DNA of 64,000 nucleotides from Microlunatus speluncae (GCF_009299835.1 NZ_VKCZ01000018.1:1-64000); one strand, 5' to 3'; positions 16,660 to 25,757 are shown, numbered from the stretch's first letter. Notes: generated by a model from the sequence alone, not told the origin. Numbers and translations: made by a program.

Positions 16660-19068
16660 GTGTACGACGAGGACAGCTATCGCCGGGCCGCAGGCTTCCT
16701 GCCCGACCGGGTGATCGACGCGATCTCCGGCCTGGCCGGCCCGGTCCGCTGGGCCGACGACTCCTCCCTCGCCTGGTATCGGGTCACCACCGCCCCCGGC
16801 TGGCGCTACGTCGCCGTCGACCCGGCCACCGGCGAGCAACGCCCCGCCTTCAACCATGATCAACTCGCCGCCGCCCTCGGCGCAGACCCCACCCGGCTGG
16901 CGATCGACGACCTGACCTGGGTCGGCGGGCCCACGGGGGACCATCACCGGCGCCCTTCGACAGGCTCAGGGAACGACCACCCCAACGTCCCCACCGACCG
17001 GCCGAGCCGCGATCGGACACTGCAGACCGCGGACTCTCTCGAAGGGCAGGCCGGGTCCGGTTCGTTCCCTGAGCTTGTCGAAGGGCAGGCCCGATGGGAG
17101 TTCACCCACGAGGACACCCGGTGGCACTGTGATCCCGACGGAGCCGACGCCCGCCGGCTGACCGACGACGAACGCGACGCCGCCCCCTCCCCGGACGGCC
17201 TACACACGGCGTTCACTCGTGATCATGATCTCTGGCTCCGTGATCACCGGACCGGGGTCGAGCGCCGGCTGACCGACGACGGCACCGCGGAGGCCTACTA
17301 CGGCCGGCCGGTCCCGTCCCCGCTGCGCGCGGCCGGCCTGCCCGGCGCCGGTCAACCCTGGCGGGAGACGGCAGCGCTCTGGTCGCCCGACGGGCGGCTG
17401 TTGATCACCCACCGGATGCACACCGCCGGCGCCGGCCGACTGACCATGACCCGCTCGACCCGACCGCTCGGTGTTCGGCCCGACGCCGTCGACTACCTCT
17501 ACCCGCTGCCGGGCGACGAGCACCCGCCGCGCGCCGAGTTGATCATCGTCGACACCGAGTCCGGGCGGATCGCCCCGGTCGGGCTGTCGCCGATCGAGCA
17601 GCTCTACTACGGCAGTCCGATCCCGCGCGCCGGCCAGCGATCCCGGCGGCTGTGGTGGTCGCCGGACGGGGCGGCCGTCTATCTGCTGTGGTCCTCCCGC
17701 GGCTGCCTCCGGCTGGTCCTGTATCGGATCGACGCCCGGACCGGAGCGGCGACGGTGCTGGCCGAGGAGGAGGCCGAGACGCCGGTCGACCCGAACCTGA
17801 CCACGTCGGGGTCACCCAACGTCGCCGTGCTGTCCGGCGGCCGGGAGGTGATCTGGTACTCCCATCGGGACGGCTGGGGCCACCTCTATCTACACGACGT
17901 CGAGACCGACGGGCCGGCCCGCCGGCTGACCACGGGCGACTGGGCCGTAGCCGACCTGGTGCACGTGGACGAGGACACCCGGACCGTCTGGTTCACCGCG
18001 ATGGGCCGGGCCGGCGATCCGTACTGGCGACAGCTCTGCCGCGTCGGCCTGGACGGCGGCGAGCCGGAGTTGATCACGCCCGAGGACGCCGATCAATCCG
18101 TCTCCTTCGCCCCCGACGGCAGCACGTTCACCGTCAGCCGGGCCGGGCTCGACTCGGCTCCCGTCCTCGACCTCTGTCGCCCGGACGGCACGACGATCAG
18201 CACCCTCGAACGCGGTGATCATCAACGGCTGCTGGACCGAGGCTGGACCTACCCGGAACGGCTCGTGGCCACCGCCCGGGACGGCGTGACCGAGATCCGC
18301 GGCGTGATCATCCGACCGACCGACTTCGATCCGGCCCACCGCTATCCGGTGATCGACGCGATCTACGCCGGCCCGCAGACCAACGTCGCGCCGGCCTCGT
18401 TCGCCGACCTGGACGAGAAGCACGCCTACTGGCAGGCCCAGGCGATCGCCGAGCTGGGCTTCGTGGTGGTCATGATCGACGGCCTCGGCATGCCGTACCG
18501 GTCCCGAGAGTTCCGCGACCTGTCCTACCGCAATCTCGGCGACGCCGGACTGCCCGACCACCGCGCGGCGCTGAGTCAACTGGCCGAACGCTACCCGCAG
18601 CTCGACCTCGACCGGGTCGGGATCTACGGCCACTCTGCCGGCGGCTACGCCTCCGCCCGGGCGATGCTGGCCCACCCGGACTTCTACCGGGTCGGCGTCT
18701 CGTCGGCCGGAAATCATGATCATCGACTGGACAAGGCCTGGTGGATCGAGCGCTACCAGGGCTGGCCGGTCGGTGATCACTACACCGACCAGGCCAACCG
18801 CACCCAGGCCCATCGACTGCAGGGCAAGCTACTGCTGATCCACGGCGAACTGGACGAGAACGTGCCCGTCGCCGCCACCCTCTCCCTGGCCGAAGCCCTG
18901 GTCGCCGCGGACAAGGACTTCGACCTGCTGATCCTTCCCGGCCGCCCCCACGCCTGCGCCGCCGACCCGTACCTCGTCCGCCGCCGCTGGGACTACTTCG
19001 TCCGCCACCTCGCCGGCACCGAGCCGCCGTCGTACTCGATCACCCAAGGGGCCCCATCCGTTCCCTGA
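16660..19068 (+). CDS. S9-family prolyl oligopeptidase/dipeptidyl peptidase with a repeat inserted in frame
   Basis: This 802-residue serine peptidase has an N-terminal beta-propeller and a C-terminal alpha/beta hydrolase domain with the triad S659 (GHSAGG), D732 (GELDEN) and H764 (GRPHA). It starts with GTG, 4 bp after the GH127 stop. About 54 residues (roughly 91-144) between WVGG and RWEFTHEDT are encoded by REP-like repeat arms plus spacer and look foreign to the family; this lies in the propeller, far from the active site. Its stop codon is also supplied by the next repeat copy (CCCTGA). No signal peptide is visible. Confidence 0.9.
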   Translation: MYDEDSYRRAAGFLPDRVIDAISGLAGPVRWADDSSLAWYRVTTAPGWRYVAVDPATGEQRPAFNHDQLAAALGADPTRLAIDDLTWVGGPTGDHHRRPSTGSGNDHPNVPTDRPSRDRTLQTADSLEGQAGSGSFPELVEGQARWEFTHEDTRWHCDPDGADARRLTDDERDAAPSPDGLHTAFTRDHDLWLRDHRTGVERRLTDDGTAEAYYGRPVPSPLRAAGLPGAGQPWRETAALWSPDGRLLITHRMHTAGAGRLTMTRSTRPLGVRPDAVDYLYPLPGDEHPPRAELIIVDTESGRIAPVGLSPIEQLYYGSPIPRAGQRSRRLWWSPDGAAVYLLWSSRGCLRLVLYRIDARTGAATVLAEEEAETPVDPNLTTSGSPNVAVLSGGREVIWYSHRDGWGHLYLHDVETDGPARRLTTGDWAVADLVHVDEDTRTVWFTAMGRAGDPYWRQLCRVGLDGGEPELITPEDADQSVSFAPDGSTFTVSRAGLDSAPVLDLCRPDGTTISTLERGDHQRLLDRGWTYPERLVATARDGVTEIRGVIIRPTDFDPAHRYPVIDAIYAGPQTNVAPASFADLDEKHAYWQAQAIAELGFVVVMIDGLGMPYRSREFRDLSYRNLGDAGLPDHRAALSQLAERYPQLDLDRVGIYGHSAGGYASARAMLAHPDFYRVGVSSAGNHDHRLDKAWWIERYQGWPVGDHYTDQANRTQAHRLQGKLLLIHGELDENVPVAATLSLAEALVAADKDFDLLILPGRPHACAADPYLVRRRWDYFVRHLAGTEPPSYSITQGAPSVP
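16951..17089. repeat. Facing REP-like repeat pair inside a coding sequence
   Basis: One arm (CCTTCGACAGGCTCAGGGAA) lies at 16952-16975, the inverted arm at 17061-17086, and a partial arm at 17036-17050. All stay in frame within the S9 peptidase and are translated as the short signatures RPSTGSGN and FPELVEGQA. The insertion adds about 160 bp without a stop codon. Confidence 0.9.
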
Positions 19069-19150
19069 GCCTGTCGAAGGGCAGACCAGATCTCAGGGCC
19101 GAACGGAATCTAAGGGATCCGGCTTGCCCTTCGACAGGCTCAGGGAACGA
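19058..19150. repeat. Facing REP-like repeat pair between convergent genes
   Basis: The arm CGTTCCCTGAGCCTGTCGAA starts at 19059 and the inverted arm runs 19124-19149. The first arm overlaps the end of the peptidase gene and provides its TGA. The pair separates the convergent peptidase and binding-protein genes and could form a large bidirectional terminator hairpin. Confidence 0.85.
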
Positions 19151-19180
19151 ACACTCGAGCGTCCATCGACAGTCGAGGTG

Positions 19181-20551
19181 TCAGCGGTAGGTCTCGGGGC
19201 CGGGATACCAGCCCTGCAACAGCGGTTCGACCTTGGCCGCGAGCTCGTTCAGGACGTCGGCGGCGGGGCGGGTGCCGAGCTCGATCTGCTGCAGCGCGGG
19301 GGTGACCACTTCGTTGATCGCGGTTGCGTTCTTCAGCCGCTCGGCGTAGCCGGTGACCGAGTTGTTGATCATGTAGTCGATCGCCGCGGTCTTGAATTCG
19401 GGCGGATGCACGTCCGGGTTGATCCAGGTCGCGAGGGCCGTCTCGTCGGTGAAGTACTTCTCGTCCACCGGCATCCACAGCCCGGCCCGGAACAGGTCGA
19501 TGTGCTCGGGATCCATGGCGTACGTGTACAACTGGAGCGTCTGCTCCAGGTGCTCGGCACCGGATCTGATCACCCGCGGTGTCCGGTTGCGCTGAGTGAT
19601 CGGCTCCTGGAAGGCCGGCAGCACGCCGACGCCGTAGTCGAGATCACTCTGGCCCAGGTCGAGCAAGGTCCAGTGCCCGTCGATCGCCATCGCCACCCGC
19701 TTGGTCTGCAGCAGCACCGTCGTCGTCGGCGCGGAGCCCGACTCGGCCGCGCCCAGCTGGGCCGGGCTCGGCGAAACACGGTGGCGGTGCACGGCGTCCT
19801 GCATCCGCTGGAACACCTCGATCACCTCGGGCGTGTTGAGCAGACACCTGGTGCCGGCCTCATCGGCGATGTTGCCGCCGTTGCTGCGGACCAGCGAATA
19901 CCAGTGCGTCATCGGCAGTGACAATCCGAACTGGGCGACCTGATCGGCATTGAAGCCGGCCTCGCTCGGATGCCGGCCATCGCGGTCGACGGTCAGCCGG
20001 TCGGCGGTGTTGATCAAGGTGTCCCAGTCCCAGGCGTCGGCGGCGACGGCCGGCGGCGGCTCGACGCCGGCGGCGGTCAGGGTGGCCCGGTTGTACCAGG
20101 TGAGGATGATCTGGTTCGACGCGTGGGTGCCGAGGTTCTTGCCCTCGGCCCAGTAGAAGTAGCTGCCGGGGGAGCGGTCGGCCAGCAGCGGATAGTCCTT
20201 CAGGTGTGGCTCGAGGTCGAGCAGTTTGCCCTGCTCGGCCAGCCGGTACGCGGTCGCGGCACCGAGGTAGGCGACGTCGGGAAGATCATTGCTGGCCACC
20301 AGGGTGTTGATCTTGGTCTCGTAGTCGCCCGGCACATGGATCGGCTCGACCGTCACACCGGGGTGCTCGTCGCCGAACTGGTCCAGCATCTGCTCGATGC
20401 CGCGCTTCTCGAACGCCGAGCCCCAGTACATGTAGCGCAGCCCGACGCCCGAGCCGGTGCTGCTGCCACCACAGCCGGAGAGCGCCGCGGCGGCGCCGGC
20501 CAGACCTGCGGTGGCGAGGAAACGGCGGCGCTGCCAGACCGGCTGGACCAT
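19181..20551 (-). CDS. Sugar ABC transporter substrate-binding lipoprotein, paralogue
   Basis: This 456-residue extracellular binding protein has a Tat-like signal (QRRRFLATAG) and a lipidated cysteine at C27. It shares long blocks with the protein at 13309 (YWGSAFEK, PIHVPGDY, TLVASNDLPDVAY, TTTVLLQTKRVAM), so the two are paralogues flanking the same locus. The ATG at 20551 has GGAG 7 bases upstream; the ATG at 20557 is too close to it. As with its paralogue, no permease genes are adjacent. The next minus-strand gene upstream is a Gfo/Idh oxidoreductase, but that gene lies on its promoter-distal side only if both share a transcript starting at 21713. Confidence 0.9.
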   Translation of the reverse strand: MVQPVWQRRRFLATAGLAGAAAALSGCGGSSTGSGVGLRYMYWGSAFEKRGIEQMLDQFGDEHPGVTVEPIHVPGDYETKINTLVASNDLPDVAYLGAATAYRLAEQGKLLDLEPHLKDYPLLADRSPGSYFYWAEGKNLGTHASNQIILTWYNRATLTAAGVEPPPAVAADAWDWDTLINTADRLTVDRDGRHPSEAGFNADQVAQFGLSLPMTHWYSLVRSNGGNIADEAGTRCLLNTPEVIEVFQRMQDAVHRHRVSPSPAQLGAAESGSAPTTTVLLQTKRVAMAIDGHWTLLDLGQSDLDYGVGVLPAFQEPITQRNRTPRVIRSGAEHLEQTLQLYTYAMDPEHIDLFRAGLWMPVDEKYFTDETALATWINPDVHPPEFKTAAIDYMINNSVTGYAERLKNATAINEVVTPALQQIELGTRPAADVLNELAAKVEPLLQGWYPGPETYR

Positions 20552-20585
20552 GATCATTCTCCTGTTGTGGGGTGCTGCGCTGAGG

Positions 20586-21713
20586 TCAGAGCTGGGGAAC
20601 CGGGATCTCGGCGCCGCCGGCGAGCGCGGATTCGTGCGCGCAGATCCCCGGCAGGGTCCAGGCGGCGGAGATCCGGGCGTCGATCGCCGGCGGCCGGCCG
20701 GCGACGATGCTCTCGACGAACTCGTGCACCAGGTGCGGATGCGATCCGCCGTGACCTCCGCCGCGACGCCGGCCGTCCGGGCCGGTGATCGAGCGGACGA
20801 ACGGCTGCAGGTCGGCCGGCAGCGACTCCGTCCGGTCGGGTGACTCGAGCTCCTCGGTGATCACCGTCGGATGACGGCCGTGCTCGGGGGCGCCGGCCTC
20901 CAGTCGGTGCAGCAGCCCGGGCCGGCCGCGGACTCGGGACCATTCGAAGCCGAGGCGCTCGCCGTACACGTCGAAGCTCTCCAACTCCTGCCGCACCGTG
21001 GCGAAGATCGTCCGGGTGACCTCGGCCGCCAACGGGTACGGCAGCCCGGTCAGCTCGAAGATCGCGGTCTCGCTCGGGAACGGATTGCCGTACGGCTCGG
21101 TGAACCGGGCCGGCATCCGGCCGGAGCCGAGGCAGCGCACACTGGCCACCCGGGTGCCGCTGATCGCCAGCAGCGGGGCCAGCGCGTGGGTCGCGTACAG
21201 CATCGGCGGATACCACTTCCAGGCCGGCCAGTTCTCGTAGTTGGAGTAGTGCGCGCCGCGCAGCAACTGCACCGCGCCAAGATCACCGGTGTCCGTGATC
21301 TCCTTCAGGTGCAGGAATTCCCGGGTGTAGACCGCCGTCTCCATCATCATGTAGTTCCGGCCGCTGGCACGTTGCGCGGCGTGCACGGCCTCGACCTCGC
21401 GCACCGACATCCCCATCGGCACCGCGCAGGCACAGTGCTTGCCCGCCGCTAGCGCCGCGATGCTCTGCTCGGCGTGGATCGGCATCGGGGTGACCAGATG
21501 CACGGCCGTGATCGACTCGTCGGCCAGCACCTCGTCGTAGTCGGTCAGCCGGCGGGCGATCCCGTGCTCGGCACCGACGGCATCCAGCCGGCCGCGGTCC
21601 GGATCGCAGATCACGACCTCGGCGACGGACGGATGACTCTGATAGATCGGCACGAAGGCCGCCCCGAAGCCCAGCCCGACCACAGCGATCGTCAGTTGAT
21701 CATCGGTAGCCAC
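20586..21713 (-). CDS. Gfo/Idh/MocA-family oxidoreductase
   Basis: This protein of about 375 residues has an N-terminal Rossmann domain (TIAVVGLGFGAAFVP) and a C-terminal Gfo/Idh domain. Members oxidise or reduce sugars, inositols or amino sugars with NAD(P). The usual EKP motif after the second nucleotide-binding strand reads CAVPMG, so the common lysine is missing. The GTG at 21713 is chosen because TACGCT at 21721-21726 lies 7 bases before it, the layout of a leaderless transcript. It lies 34 bp upstream of the binding-protein gene on the same strand and is probably in the same operon. Confidence 0.85.
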   Translation of the reverse strand: MATDDQLTIAVVGLGFGAAFVPIYQSHPSVAEVVICDPDRGRLDAVGAEHGIARRLTDYDEVLADESITAVHLVTPMPIHAEQSIAALAAGKHCACAVPMGMSVREVEAVHAAQRASGRNYMMMETAVYTREFLHLKEITDTGDLGAVQLLRGAHYSNYENWPAWKWYPPMLYATHALAPLLAISGTRVASVRCLGSGRMPARFTEPYGNPFPSETAIFELTGLPYPLAAEVTRTIFATVRQELESFDVYGERLGFEWSRVRGRPGLLHRLEAGAPEHGRHPTVITEELESPDRTESLPADLQPFVRSITGPDGRRRGGGHGGSHPHLVHEFVESIVAGRPPAIDARISAAWTLPGICAHESALAGGAEIPVPQL

Positions 21714-21819
21714 GTCGGCGAGCGTACGGCCGGGCGACGGGAGGCTCCAGATCCAATTCGCGGCGATTGGTCCCGTTCCCGGGTGGGAGATCGTCAGGGC
21801 GGCGTGGCAGGCTGGCGGC

Positions 21820-22206
21820 ATGAGTTCCTACGACGAAGAAGTGCCCGACGCCTCGGAGCAGCTTGATCAACTTCAGCCGGAGGACACGTTGGTCGACCGG
21901 GGCGTCGACGACGTCCTGGACGAGGGCTACTCGCCGCCGGAGCGCTGGCAGCGGACGGACGACGACACCACGATCGACGACCGGCTGGACAGCGAGGTGC
22001 CGGAGGGCGAAACGGACGAGGGTGAGTTCCTCGACGACGGCGAGGTCGGCGAACTGCGGGCCGGCCGGCTGGTCGACCCCAACGGCGGCATCGGCGACGA
22101 CGTGGACTCCGAGTTGATCGGCGAGGACGTCGGCATCGACGGCGCCGGCGCCAGTGCCGAGGAGGCTGCCGTACACGTGATCCCGGACGAACCGCGGGAC
22201 GAGTGA
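21820..22206 (+). CDS. DUF5709 family protein
   Basis: This 128-residue very acidic protein contains DTLVDRGVDDVLDEGYSPPE, the signature of the actinobacterial DUF5709 family. No signal peptide or membrane segment is present, and it is probably largely disordered. Function is unknown; homologues occur singly in many actinobacteria. It is divergent from the oxidoreductase gene with 106 bp between the starts. Confidence 0.85.
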   Translation: MSSYDEEVPDASEQLDQLQPEDTLVDRGVDDVLDEGYSPPERWQRTDDDTTIDDRLDSEVPEGETDEGEFLDDGEVGELRAGRLVDPNGGIGDDVDSELIGEDVGIDGAGASAEEAAVHVIPDEPRDE

Positions 22207-22237
22207 CCGACACCCCGCCCCGGCGTGAAGCGCTGCG

Positions 22238-23143
22238 ATGGCTGACGAGGTCGATCGCGACGTGGCGCGGGCGCTGGCCCGCGGCGGCCGCAGCCCCGAT
22301 CCGGCCGGTCAGGTCGCCGCGGTCAACGACCGCACCGGTGCCGGCCTCACCCTGGTCGGGGCGGCCGAGCACGGCGATTCCGGCGGCGCGCTGTATGTCC
22401 GCTGGCCGGACGGGCGGGACGGCGTCCTGACCAGGACTCCCGCCTCGGCCGATCGGATGCGGCTGACCGCCGAGGTGTTGGCCGAAGTGCGGGCCGCCGG
22501 GCTCCCGGTGCCGCGGCACGACCTGATCGTCGAGCTCGGCGGCGGCGTCGTCGCCGTGGTCCAGGAACGCCTGCCCGGCAGCCCGGCCCGGAAGCTGGAC
22601 GCGGCGACGATCGACGCGATGGCCGCCGTCAACGAACGGTTCGCCGGGCTGCTGACGGATCGGCCCGAGGTGCCGGTGCCGGCCCTGCGGATCGGCCCGG
22701 ACCAACCGGACCCGATGAGCGCGGCCCGGTTGGCCGAGCACAGCCCGCGCACCCGGCGGATGCTCCAGCGCATCCGGGAGATCGGCGAATCGGCGCCGGC
22801 GGAGATCGCCGGCGACGACCTGCTGCACCCCGACCTCACCATCGGCAACATCTTGTACGAGTCCGGCCAGGTCACCGGGGTCGTCGACTGGAACTGGGGC
22901 GTCGAGCGCGGCGACCGCCACTTCGCCCTGCTCAAGATCTACATCGACCTGTTCTGGAACACCGGCGGCGCCGATCAGGCGGCCTGGGACCGGCTCGATG
23001 CACTCGTGGAGGAGCGGATCGAGCCCGACCGGCTGACCGCCTACTGGGCCGGCCTCACCCTGGGCCAGCTGAGCTACTGGGTCATGGAGGACAGCCCCAA
23101 GGCCGTCGAGATCTTCCTCCGCTTCGGCGACTACCGCCTCTGA
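22238..23143 (+). CDS. Aminoglycoside phosphotransferase-like kinase
   Basis: This 301-residue protein of the APH/choline-kinase fold has the catalytic loop LLHPDLTIGNIL and the metal-binding GVVDWNWG. Such enzymes phosphorylate small hydroxylated molecules; most chromosomal members in actinobacteria have unknown substrates and do not give drug resistance. It starts 31 bp after the DUF5709 gene and may share its transcript. The start at 22238 gives the normal family length. Confidence 0.8.
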   Translation: MADEVDRDVARALARGGRSPDPAGQVAAVNDRTGAGLTLVGAAEHGDSGGALYVRWPDGRDGVLTRTPASADRMRLTAEVLAEVRAAGLPVPRHDLIVELGGGVVAVVQERLPGSPARKLDAATIDAMAAVNERFAGLLTDRPEVPVPALRIGPDQPDPMSAARLAEHSPRTRRMLQRIREIGESAPAEIAGDDLLHPDLTIGNILYESGQVTGVVDWNWGVERGDRHFALLKIYIDLFWNTGGADQAAWDRLDALVEERIEPDRLTAYWAGLTLGQLSYWVMEDSPKAVEIFLRFGDYRL

Positions 23144-23204
23144 GCCCCGAGCTCACATCCTGAGGGTCCGGGTTCGGGCGCGGTGCGGGTATCGCCGCCG
23201 CCGT

Positions 23205-24497
23205 TCAACCGGTGCGCTGGGTGGAGGCGGCCAGCGCGCCGACGGTGATCGTCGTGGCGACCACCCACGCGGCGCTCCAACCGAGCCCGGCCGGGAGCAG
23301 GTTCCAGGCCAGGAACAGCAGCAACCCGCCGGCGGCCGCCGCGACGATGGTGCCACCGGCCTTCCGGCGGGTAACCGCGAGCCCGGCCAGCAGGACGGCA
23401 ACGGCCAGGGCGGCTGCCACGGCCGGCCCGACCCACGGCGGTGGGTCCGGGAGCGGGTCGTCGGGGAGCGGCGGTACGTCGAGCAGGCTGGTGGCGATCG
23501 CGTTGACCGAGGCGGTGGTGTTGCCGGTGACGGCGACGGCGCGGCCGTCCTCGGTGGCGGCGACGAACGCACTGCCGCCGAGCGCTCCGCCCGCGTGCAG
23601 GATCGCCGCCGAACCACCCAGCCGGCCCCGCACCCACCCCAGCCCCATCAGGTCCGTCGCCGGGTCGGCGGCGGCAGCGCCGGGCGCGGTCCGGGCCTGG
23701 ACGCCGACCAGGAGCCGGGCCAGATCGGCAGGCGTCGAGGAGGCCTGGAACCCGGCCCCCTCCCAGCCGGTCGCCCACGGCACCGGGACCGGCCGGCCGA
23801 GCTCGTCCCGGCTCGGGACCGGATCCGGCGTGTCGGCCATCGAGGTGTGAGCCATGCCCAGGGGCAGGAAGATCCGTTGCCGAGCCAGCTCGGGAAGTTC
23901 GATCCCGGTAGCGGTAGCGAGCGCCTGGCCGAGCAGGGCCATGCCGAGGTTGGAGTAGTCGAATCGACCGCGGCTCGGCAACCCCCGGAGTTCGCCGGCG
24001 GTGGTCAGCGGGTCCCGGTCCAGGATGGTCAGACCGCCGACGTTGGCCGCCGTCACAGCCCACCAGGTGGAGGGGAGGCGGGCGCCGAGTCCGCTTGTGT
24101 GAGTGGCCAGTTCGAGCAAGGTCACCGTGGCGACCTGTGGGTCCGTGAAGGCGGCCGGGCCGAAGATCTCACCGAGGGTGGTCTCGAGCCGCACCTCACC
24201 CCGGCCGGTCGCCTCGGCGAGCAGCATCCCGGTCACGACCTTGGTGACCGACTCGATCCGCATCGGTTGGTCGAGCCGGGCCCCGCCCACCGAGGCCGAC
24301 ACCGTCCGCCCGCCGGACACGACGGTGGCCGAAACCTTGTCGAATCGGCCGTCGTGGACCAGGTCGCCGAGCCGGGCGGCGAGCGCGGGGTCACCGGCGC
24401 TGCCCGGCGCGGGATGGATAGGGCGGGGTGCCACGACCGTCGCGCCGACGAGCGTCGCGACGATCACGGCGACGATGATCACCCGGCGCAACGGCAC
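23205..24497 (-). CDS. Serine hydrolase of the beta-lactamase/PBP4 class with membrane anchor
   Basis: This 430-residue protein has an N-terminal hydrophobic segment (about 5-25), a class C beta-lactamase-like domain with the nucleophile motif SVTK (S-x-x-K) and the tyrosine motif FDYSNLG, the third box HAGG, and three hydrophobic segments at the C-terminus (about 355-425). The catalytic domain should lie outside the membrane. Family members act as D-Ala peptidases, esterases or lactamases; the specific role is unknown. GAGGAGGG precedes the start. Confidence 0.88.
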   Translation of the reverse strand: MPLRRVIIVAVIVATLVGATVVAPRPIHPAPGSAGDPALAARLGDLVHDGRFDKVSATVVSGGRTVSASVGGARLDQPMRIESVTKVVTGMLLAEATGRGEVRLETTLGEIFGPAAFTDPQVATVTLLELATHTSGLGARLPSTWWAVTAANVGGLTILDRDPLTTAGELRGLPSRGRFDYSNLGMALLGQALATATGIELPELARQRIFLPLGMAHTSMADTPDPVPSRDELGRPVPVPWATGWEGAGFQASSTPADLARLLVGVQARTAPGAAAADPATDLMGLGWVRGRLGGSAAILHAGGALGGSAFVAATEDGRAVAVTGNTTASVNAIATSLLDVPPLPDDPLPDPPPWVGPAVAAALAVAVLLAGLAVTRRKAGGTIVAAAAGGLLLFLAWNLLPAGLGWSAAWVVATTITVGALAASTQRTG

Positions 24498-24556
24498 AGT
24501 CAGCCCTCCTCGTACGGAGGATACGGCGTTGTTTCCGGGGATCGCCGGACCGGCAG

Positions 24557-24790
24557 CTACCGGGTCGTCGAGGCGACGGTGGAGGTGGTGGAGTTCGGCT
24601 GCCGGTTAGGCCGACGCTCGGCCCGGAGCAGCAGGGCCAGGGTGATCGCGCCGGCGGTGGCGGCCAGCAGGCTGCGCAGCACCGCGTCCGGATCGGTGAG
24701 CGAGGTGCCCAGGCCGACCAGGCCGATGATCACGGCGACCGTGGCGAGCACCGCGACAAATCCGCGAATCCACTCCGACAGGCTCACCAT
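24557..24790 (-). CDS. Small hypothetical membrane protein
   Basis: This 77-residue protein has two hydrophobic segments (about residues 9-30 and 38-58) and a basic, threonine-rich tail. It matches no family I recognise. It is divergent from the metal transporter, with 28 bp between the two starts, so the DtxR-type operator there could also affect it. The ATG at 24790 is chosen because upstream codons run into that operator region. Confidence 0.55.
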   Translation of the reverse strand: MVSLSEWIRGFVAVLATVAVIIGLVGLGTSLTDPDAVLRSLLAATAGAITLALLLRAERRPNRQPNSTTSTVASTTR

Positions 24791-24805
24791 TCGACAATGA
24801 TGCAC

Positions 24806-24826
24806 TATATTTTTCGGCATGCCAAA
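24806..24826 (+). promoter_or_regulatory. -10 box and DtxR/MntR-type operator overlapping the start codon
   Basis: TATATT at 24806-24811 is a strong -10 element ending 7 bases before the ATG at 24819, which implies a leaderless transcript. TTTCGGCATGCCAAA at 24812-24826 is a near-perfect palindrome centred on GCATGC, of the kind bound by DtxR/MntR repressors, and it covers the start codon. The DtxR-family gene of the same cluster is the obvious regulator. No good -35 is visible. Confidence 0.65.
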
Positions 24827-25757
24827 CTTTGTCGTCCGGTGTGCCGTACCGCTGATCATCGTGCTGGCGATGGTGGTCGGCGGCTGCCAGGCGGTGACCA
24901 GTCGGGCGGAGACCGGCAAGCCCCTCGTGCTGACCACCTTCACGGTGATCGCGGACATGGCGCGCCAGGTCGGCGGTGACCACGTCCAGGTGGAGTCGAT
25001 CGTGAAGCCGGGCGCGGAGATCCACGGATATGACCCGACCCCGAGTGATCTGCGCCGGGTGGCCGAGGCCGATCTGGTGCTGGACAACGGGTTCGGGCTG
25101 GAGAAGTGGTTCGAGCAGTTCATGTCGGGCGTCGATGCGCCGCACGTGACCCTGTCCGACGGGGTGCAGCCGATCCCGATTCACACCGGCGACTCGGCCG
25201 GCCACCCCAACCCGCACGCGTGGATGTCGCCGACCGCCGCCCAGACGTACGTCACCGGGATCGAGCACGCGCTGTCGGAGCTGCTGCCGGAACACCAGGC
25301 GGATTTCGCCGCCGCGGCGGACGCGTACCGGAGCAAGATCAAGGTGATCGCGGACGACCTCACCGAGACCCTGGCCGCGGTGCCGCGGGAACGCCGCGCT
25401 CTGGTCAGCTGCGAGGGCGCGTTCTCCTACCTGGCCCGCGACGCCGGCCTGACCGAGCGCTACCTCTGGCCGGTCAACGCCGAGGCCGATCCGACGCCGC
25501 AGGACGTCGCCGCCGTGGTCGACTTCGTCGAGCAGCAGCGGGTGCCGGCCGTCTTCTGCGAGTCGACGGTCTCCGACGCGGCTCAGCGCCAGGTCGCGGC
25601 CCAGTCGGGGGCCCGCTTCGGCGGCGTCCTGTACGTGGACTCGCTGTCCGAGCCGGACGGGCCGGTGCCGACCTATCTGGATCTGCTCCGGCACGACCTG
25701 AGCACGATCGCCGATGGTCTCGGCGGGGCCGCGCCGGCCGGCGGGGCGGCCCGATGA
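24819..25757 (+). CDS. mntA: Manganese-type metal ABC transporter binding lipoprotein
   Basis: This 312-residue cluster A-I metal-binding protein has a lipoprotein signal and C23 in MVVGGC. TTFTVIADMARQVGG, KPGAEIHGYDPTP, NPHAWMSP and CEGAFSYLARD are the signature blocks of SitA/YfeA-type manganese/iron binders; there is no histidine-rich loop as in zinc proteins. It would capture Mn(II) outside the cell and deliver it to the permease. It overlaps the ATPase gene by 4 bp (ATGA). A DtxR-type operator covers the start codon, pointing to metal repression. Confidence 0.9.
   Translation: MPNFVVRCAVPLIIVLAMVVGGCQAVTSRAETGKPLVLTTFTVIADMARQVGGDHVQVESIVKPGAEIHGYDPTPSDLRRVAEADLVLDNGFGLEKWFEQFMSGVDAPHVTLSDGVQPIPIHTGDSAGHPNPHAWMSPTAAQTYVTGIEHALSELLPEHQADFAAAADAYRSKIKVIADDLTETLAAVPRERRALVSCEGAFSYLARDAGLTERYLWPVNAEADPTPQDVAAVVDFVEQQRVPAVFCESTVSDAAQRQVAAQSGARFGGVLYVDSLSEPDGPVPTYLDLLRHDLSTIADGLGGAAPAGGAAR

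Noticed and set aside
22238-23143. Aminoglycoside resistance gene
   Set aside because: The APH fold is common in actinobacterial chromosomes without resistance function, and nothing in the context supports resistance.
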